From an uncultured Eubacterium sp. (GTDB lineage Bacteria > Bacillota > Clostridia > Lachnospirales > Lachnospiraceae), in the NCBI GenBank assembly GCA_905236225.1, contig CAJOPM010000095.1:1-9342 (forward strand): a stretch of 9,342 nt of DNA, read 5' to 3'. This document shows positions 6,579 through 9,342 of the stretch, one piece after another; position 1 is the first letter of the stretch; each line of letters starts with the position of its first letter. A program made the position numbers and the translations under genes. The notes under the pieces were generated by a model that was not told where the DNA came from, ran no database searches, and worked only from the letters and a program-made list of their open reading frames with translations.

Positions 6579-8023
6579 ATGAATCATACAGTGCAGAGCA
6601 TGCTCCTTCGGTAATTGATTTAGGGACGTTGGTAGATGATATCTTTAAGAGCTTTATAAAAATGTGGTGGCTGCTTTTAGCCATAATAAGTGTATGTGCG
6701 ACATTATTCTATGTAAGAGTAAAGATAATTTATCAACCGGAGTATACGGCTTCGGCAACATATATTGTAAGCAGTGACTATACTTATGGTTACTCGGGAA
6801 ACAGCTATAATCAGACAATAGCAGACGGACTTGCTACTACACTTCAATATATTTTTGACAGCGATATAATGAAGAGTACTATAGCAGAAGATTTGGGAAC
6901 GGACTCTATACCGGGGACATTATCTGTATCGGTTGTAGAAGATACTAATATGTTTACAATATCTGCAACGGCATCTGAAGGGCAGTTGGCATATGATATA
7001 TTACAATCGGCTATAGAAAGTTATCCATCAATAGCGAGATATATTATCGGAAGTACTTCGCTGGAAGTTATGGAAGAAAGCGGAATACCATATGAGGCAA
7101 GTAATGTTGACTGGTCTAAAGGGGCTGCAAAAACCGGGATGGTCGTCGGAGTTGTAATCGATTTTTTTGTTTTATTGTTTTTTGCGCTTACTAAGAGAAC
7201 AATTCGCAAAGTAAAAGATTTTGAAAAACTTCTTAATATCAGATGCGTGGCTGCAGTTCCGAAAGTTAAGTTTAAAAAAAGAGGCAAGAAAACAGGTGCT
7301 GAGGCGAAGGTTATACTTATAGATAACTTTAGGGTGCCATCAGGATTTGTTGAAGCAATGAGGTCTGTGCGTCGCAGAATAGAAGATGATTATGATGACA
7401 ATAATCATAAGGTTTACCTGGTCACAAGCGCATTGCCGAGCGAGGGTAAAAGCACTATAGCATCGAATATAGCTTTGTCTTTGGCTTTAAAGGGCAAATC
7501 GGTTATATTGGCAGATATGGATTTGCGTAATCCGTCTGTAGCGGATACGTTTAATATGAAGCCGGCAAGTAAAGGCACGGTGGATGTATTAAGACAAACT
7601 TGTTCGCTTGAGAGGGCACTTGTAAAATATGAGGACACACAGCTTAGCATTTTGCCCGGTGGCAAAGCAATTACAAGACCCGCAAGAGTGCTTACATCTG
7701 AAAATGCAAAGGAGTTTATAGAAAGCCTTAAGAAAAAAGCTGATTATGTAATTCTTGATACGCCTCCATGTGCGCTATTATCAGATGCAATGCTTACTGC
7801 AAACGGAGCTGATGCCGGAATATTTGTGGTTAGACAGGATTATGCAAGAATTGATAAGATAATAGAGGGAATAGAGAATCTTTCGGAGACGGGAATAGAT
7901 ATATTAGGATGTTTGCTTAATAATGCAGAGGTTGGAGTGACACAAACAGGCTATGGCCAAGGCTATGGCTATGGCAGATATGGCTATGGAAGGGGCGATA
8001 GCGGATACGGCTATAACAGATAA
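6575..8023 (+). CDS. Wzz/BY-kinase fusion, second of the pair, with near-canonical kinase motifs
   Basis: This 482-residue paralogue overlaps the preceding gene by the four bases ATGA, so the two are probably translated together. It has a membrane segment at about 31-47, an extracellular Wzz-like domain and a second membrane segment at about 186-205. The kinase domain (about 255-450) shows the ExxRxxR motif (E260, R263, R266), Walker A TSALPSEGKST (284-294), Walker A' ILADMDLRNP (311-320, D314 and D316) and Walker B VILDTPP (392-398). The C-terminal tail (459-482) is almost only Gly and Tyr with a few Arg, with seven tyrosines for autophosphorylation. It keeps the features its neighbour has lost, so it is the likelier active kinase. 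The proline-rich stretch usual before the second Wzz membrane segment is reduced to SGIPYEASNVDW. It is the last gene of the operon before the protease promoter. No clear terminator follows. Confidence 0.9.
   Translation: MNESYSAEHAPSVIDLGTLVDDIFKSFIKMWWLLLAIISVCATLFYVRVKIIYQPEYTASATYIVSSDYTYGYSGNSYNQTIADGLATTLQYIFDSDIMKSTIAEDLGTDSIPGTLSVSVVEDTNMFTISATASEGQLAYDILQSAIESYPSIARYIIGSTSLEVMEESGIPYEASNVDWSKGAAKTGMVVGVVIDFFVLLFFALTKRTIRKVKDFEKLLNIRCVAAVPKVKFKKRGKKTGAEAKVILIDNFRVPSGFVEAMRSVRRRIEDDYDDNNHKVYLVTSALPSEGKSTIASNIALSLALKGKSVILADMDLRNPSVADTFNMKPASKGTVDVLRQTCSLERALVKYEDTQLSILPGGKAITRPARVLTSENAKEFIESLKKKADYVILDTPPCALLSDAMLTANGADAGIFVVRQDYARIDKIIEGIENLSETGIDILGCLLNNAEVGVTQTGYGQGYGYGRYGYGRGDSGYGYNR
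7949..8020 (+). repeat. Gly-Tyr codon repeat encoding the kinase tail
   Basis: GGCTATGGC-type units recur through the last 24 codons of the second kinase. The 15-base string GGCTATGGCAGATAT occurs here (7967-7981) and again in the tail of the first kinase (6516-6530). This shared string could reflect common ancestry or local recombination between the two tails, and it makes the tail length prone to change. Confidence 0.65.
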
Positions 8024-8054
8024 ATAGATGCTCAAAGATGAGAATAACAAAATA

Positions 8055-8083
8055 TTGACAAAGTAAAATCCAGAATGTATTAT
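8055..8083 (+). promoter_or_regulatory. Canonical sigma-A promoter of the metalloprotease gene
   Basis: TTGACA (8055-8060) is separated by exactly 17 bp from TATTAT (8078-8083). This is a full -35 consensus match and a five-of-six -10 match. Transcription would begin near 8090, leaving a leader of about 120 nt. The protease therefore appears to be transcribed on its own, apart from the polysaccharide operon, although read-through from upstream is possible. Confidence 0.8.
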
Positions 8084-8098
8084 AAAGTTGATAAGAAC

Positions 8099-8164
8099 GT
8101 CCTCTGATAACTAAACATATTGCTGCCGAGGAAGAGGGCTTTGATCCGCTTTTTAGCGGATTTT
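8099..8164 (+). promoter_or_regulatory. Potentially structured 5' leader of the protease mRNA
   Basis: GTCCTCT (8099-8105) can pair with AGAGGGC (8133-8139), with one G-U pair. Just after it, ATCCGCT (8144-8150) and AGCGGAT (8155-8161) form a perfect 7-bp hairpin with a TTTT loop, followed by TTTT (8161-8164), like a weak attenuator. TCCTC (8100-8104) could instead pair with GAGGA at 8128-8132 or with the Shine-Dalgarno GAGGA at 8202-8206. I do not recognise a known riboswitch consensus. Regulation through this leader is an inference from its length and alternative pairings. Confidence 0.4.
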
Positions 8165-8212
8165 GCGAAGAAATTTGAGTTTTTGTAGTAACAATGAGGC
8201 GGAGGAATTGTT

Positions 8213-9121
8213 ATGAAGAAGAGAGTCGTTAATGTTGTTGTCTGTACAGCTATACTTGCAGCACTTACCGGTGCGCAATTTATAGTGGGTAACAAAGATA
8301 TAGACAATAGCAGTAATGAGCAGGAGCAGGTAGCCGATATAGATTCCGTAGTTGAAGAGATAGACATTGATGATCCTATAGATGCGGATGAGAGCGGATC
8401 AATCGACGCAGAGGGAGACGAAGAAATCATTCTCGATGATGAGGTGCCGCTTTCCGGAGGAGATATCACTACTACGGTTACGACTGTATCAGATACTACG
8501 AAGAAGTCTACTAAGACATTGGGCTCGAAAGCTAAAAAGAGCAAGACTGTTAAGAAAACACACGTTGATTGGTCGACTAAGAATTCAACAAGTGGTGATG
8601 AAGCAATACAGAATAAGACTACAGTTACTACGGTCACGACAGAAAAATATACAAAGGGCTCAAAAAAGGTTAAAGTAACCGTCAAGGAGACAGAGACATT
8701 AACCACATATACCGTTAAGAATGGTACATACAGCATATCTGATTATGCAACGAATGCTGATAGCAAGCTTGTAGAGCGATTTAATTCAGAAGGTTATTCA
8801 TATGTTATAGATACCGGATGCAAGTATACCGGATTATTCAGTGCCAAGAAGAAAACATTGACAATGAAAGTTTTGCCGACAAGCACGGTGCTTTATCATG
8901 AACTGGGACATTATTTAGCTTATACTACAGGCGCATCGTCGATGGATGAATACAATGAAATTTTCGCCGAAGAGGGTAGTAAGAGTTCTGATTATGGCCA
9001 GACAAATGCGGATGAATATTTCGGAGAGGCATATAAGACATATTGCACGGACAAGGGGTCACTTAAAGCCTCACAGCCAAAGACATTTGAATTTATAGAA
9101 GAAGTTTTAACAATGCTTTAA
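8213..9121 (+). CDS. Secreted zinc metalloprotease of the anthrax lethal factor C-terminal / PPEP family
   Basis: This 302-residue protein has a signal peptide or membrane anchor (about 5-25), an acidic linker (27-80), a Thr/Lys-rich spacer with an internal duplication (about 85-165, TTVTTV stretches at both ends), and a compact peptidase domain (about 170-302). Zinc site: H229-E-L-G-H233, with E268 as third ligand in NADEYFGEAYK. Compared from memory with C. difficile PPEP-1, E268 matches its third ligand and Y261 its active-site tyrosine seven residues earlier. The YNEIFAEEG and LKASQPKTFEF stretches also match. The segment between the domain start and HELGH is much shorter than in PPEP-1, so its Pro-Pro specificity loop is probably absent. 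GGAGG lies 7 bp before the ATG. It has its own promoter. Its site of action should be the cell surface or medium; the substrate is unknown. Confidence 0.85.
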   Translation: MKKRVVNVVVCTAILAALTGAQFIVGNKDIDNSSNEQEQVADIDSVVEEIDIDDPIDADESGSIDAEGDEEIILDDEVPLSGGDITTTVTTVSDTTKKSTKTLGSKAKKSKTVKKTHVDWSTKNSTSGDEAIQNKTTVTTVTTEKYTKGSKKVKVTVKETETLTTYTVKNGTYSISDYATNADSKLVERFNSEGYSYVIDTGCKYTGLFSAKKKTLTMKVLPTSTVLYHELGHYLAYTTGASSMDEYNEIFAEEGSKSSDYGQTNADEYFGEAYKTYCTDKGSLKASQPKTFEFIEEVLTML

Positions 9122-9179
9122 CTCAGTCGGAGAAATCCCCCACCTTTAAGCGTTAGCGTAGGTGGGGGTTATGACAAAC
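9122..9179. repeat. Hairpin repeat, copy 1
   Basis: The unit starts with CTCAGTCGG, continues into a perfect 9-bp stem (CCCCCACCT 9137-9145 with AGGTGGGGG 9160-9168), has an AAGCGTTAGCG-type loop and ends GTTATGACAAAC. It begins right at the stop codon of the protease gene. The layout of conserved foot, GC-rich palindrome and conserved tail resembles REP-type or IS200/IS605-derived palindromic elements. It lacks the T-run of a terminator. Confidence 0.7.
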
Positions 9180-9186
9180 AATAATT

Positions 9187-9224
9187 AAAAGGATACAGAT
9201 TTTTGTCTGTATCCTTTTGTTTTT
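9187..9224 (+). terminator. Rho-independent terminator of the protease gene
   Basis: AAAAGGATACAGA (9187-9199) pairs perfectly over 13 bp with TCTGTATCCTTTT (9206-9218), with loop TTTTTG, followed by GTTTTT. The A-rich left arm could let it work on the other strand too. It lies between hairpin repeat copies 1 and 2. Confidence 0.88.
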
Positions 9225-9241
9225 GCCGTTAAATCATTTAT

Positions 9242-9298
9242 CTCAGTCGGATAATACCCCTTCCTCTAAGCGTAGCGAAGGTAGGGGTTATAACAAAC
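9242..9298. repeat. Hairpin repeat, copy 2
   Basis: This copy starts with the same CTCAGTCGG, has a stem ACCCCTTCCT (9256-9265) opposite AGGTAGGGGT (9279-9288) with one mismatch, a CTAAGCGTAGCG loop region, and ends GTTATAACAAAC. It aligns with copy 1 along its whole length. Several stem changes keep pairing, which suggests that the fold is what is conserved. Confidence 0.7.
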
Positions 9299-9302
9299 TG
9301 GT

Positions 9303-9342
9303 CTCAGTCGGGGGTACCCTAAAGGACTAGGAATGCTAAGCA
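9303..9342. repeat. Hairpin repeat, copy 3 (cut by the window end)
   Basis: A third CTCAGTCGG (9303-9311) starts four bases after copy 2 ends. The following sequence differs from copies 1 and 2 but again reaches a CTAAG element, and TGC-TAA-GCA at the very end looks like the top of a hairpin whose right arm lies outside the window. Confidence 0.5.

Noticed and set aside
8024..8054. Terminator after the second kinase gene
   Set aside because: Only a 4-bp CTCA/TGAG stem is visible, with no T-run. Read-through into the protease gene cannot be excluded.
8099..8164. c-di-GMP riboswitch by analogy with C. difficile PPEP-1
   Set aside because: The conserved core strings I know for the GEMM class are not present, so only an unclassified structured leader is claimed.
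8080..8736. Long open frame on the - strand opposite the protease
   Set aside because: It is a Val/Ser/Thr-rich shadow of the repetitive Thr/Lys codons on the + strand, with no recognisable domain, and it overlaps a well-supported gene, its promoter and leader.
9122..9342. CRISPR array
   Set aside because: The repeats are palindromic, vary in sequence and have uneven spacing (120 and 61). One interval holds a terminator, and no cas genes are seen.

Overview
The window looks like chromosomal DNA of a low-GC Gram-positive bacterium of the class Clostridia, most likely Lachnospiraceae (a Butyrivibrio/Roseburia-like genome). This is inferred from AT-rich codon use, AGGAGG-type ribosome binding sites, SPKTG-type sortase signals, a clostridial-type LCP protein and Wzz-kinase fusions. 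All eight genes in the six-frame set that I accept, plus one short gene, are on the + strand, and nearly all act at the cell envelope.

Layout. Positions 1-121 hold two strong palindromic structures and no gene. Positions 122-3204 form a first operon: a class B sortase, a LytR-CpsA-Psr (LCP) glycopolymer transferase that overlaps it, and a secreted wall-anchor protein ending in an SPKTG sorting signal. A rho-independent terminator follows at 3223-3262. Positions 3317-8023 form a second, tightly packed operon: a 41-residue membrane peptide, a CpsB/YwqE-type PHP phosphatase, a membrane-anchored Ig-like protein, and two tandem Wzz-type chain-length/BY-kinase fusions that overlap by ATGA. Then comes a canonical sigma-A promoter (TTGACA-17-TATTAT), a leader of about 120 nt with possible RNA structure, and a secreted zinc metalloprotease at 8213-9121. 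Positions 9122-9342 hold a cluster of three copies of a hairpin repeat (each starting CTCAGTCGG), with a strong terminator between the first two.

How the genes fit together. The second operon has the regulatory core of a Wzx/Wzy-type capsule or exopolysaccharide locus: phosphatase, polymerisation/chain-length subunits and tyrosine kinases. No glycosyltransferases are in the window. The LCP enzyme could attach the finished polymer to peptidoglycan. The sortase could anchor the SPKTG protein. The protease belongs to the anthrax lethal factor C-terminal/PPEP family, whose Clostridioides difficile member releases sortase-anchored surface proteins. A class B sortase, an SPKTG substrate and a PPEP-like protease around a polysaccharide-regulation operon therefore suggest an attach-and-release surface module. 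The protease lacks room for the PPEP specificity loop, and the local SPKTG protein has no Pro-Pro bond, so the protease's substrate is open.
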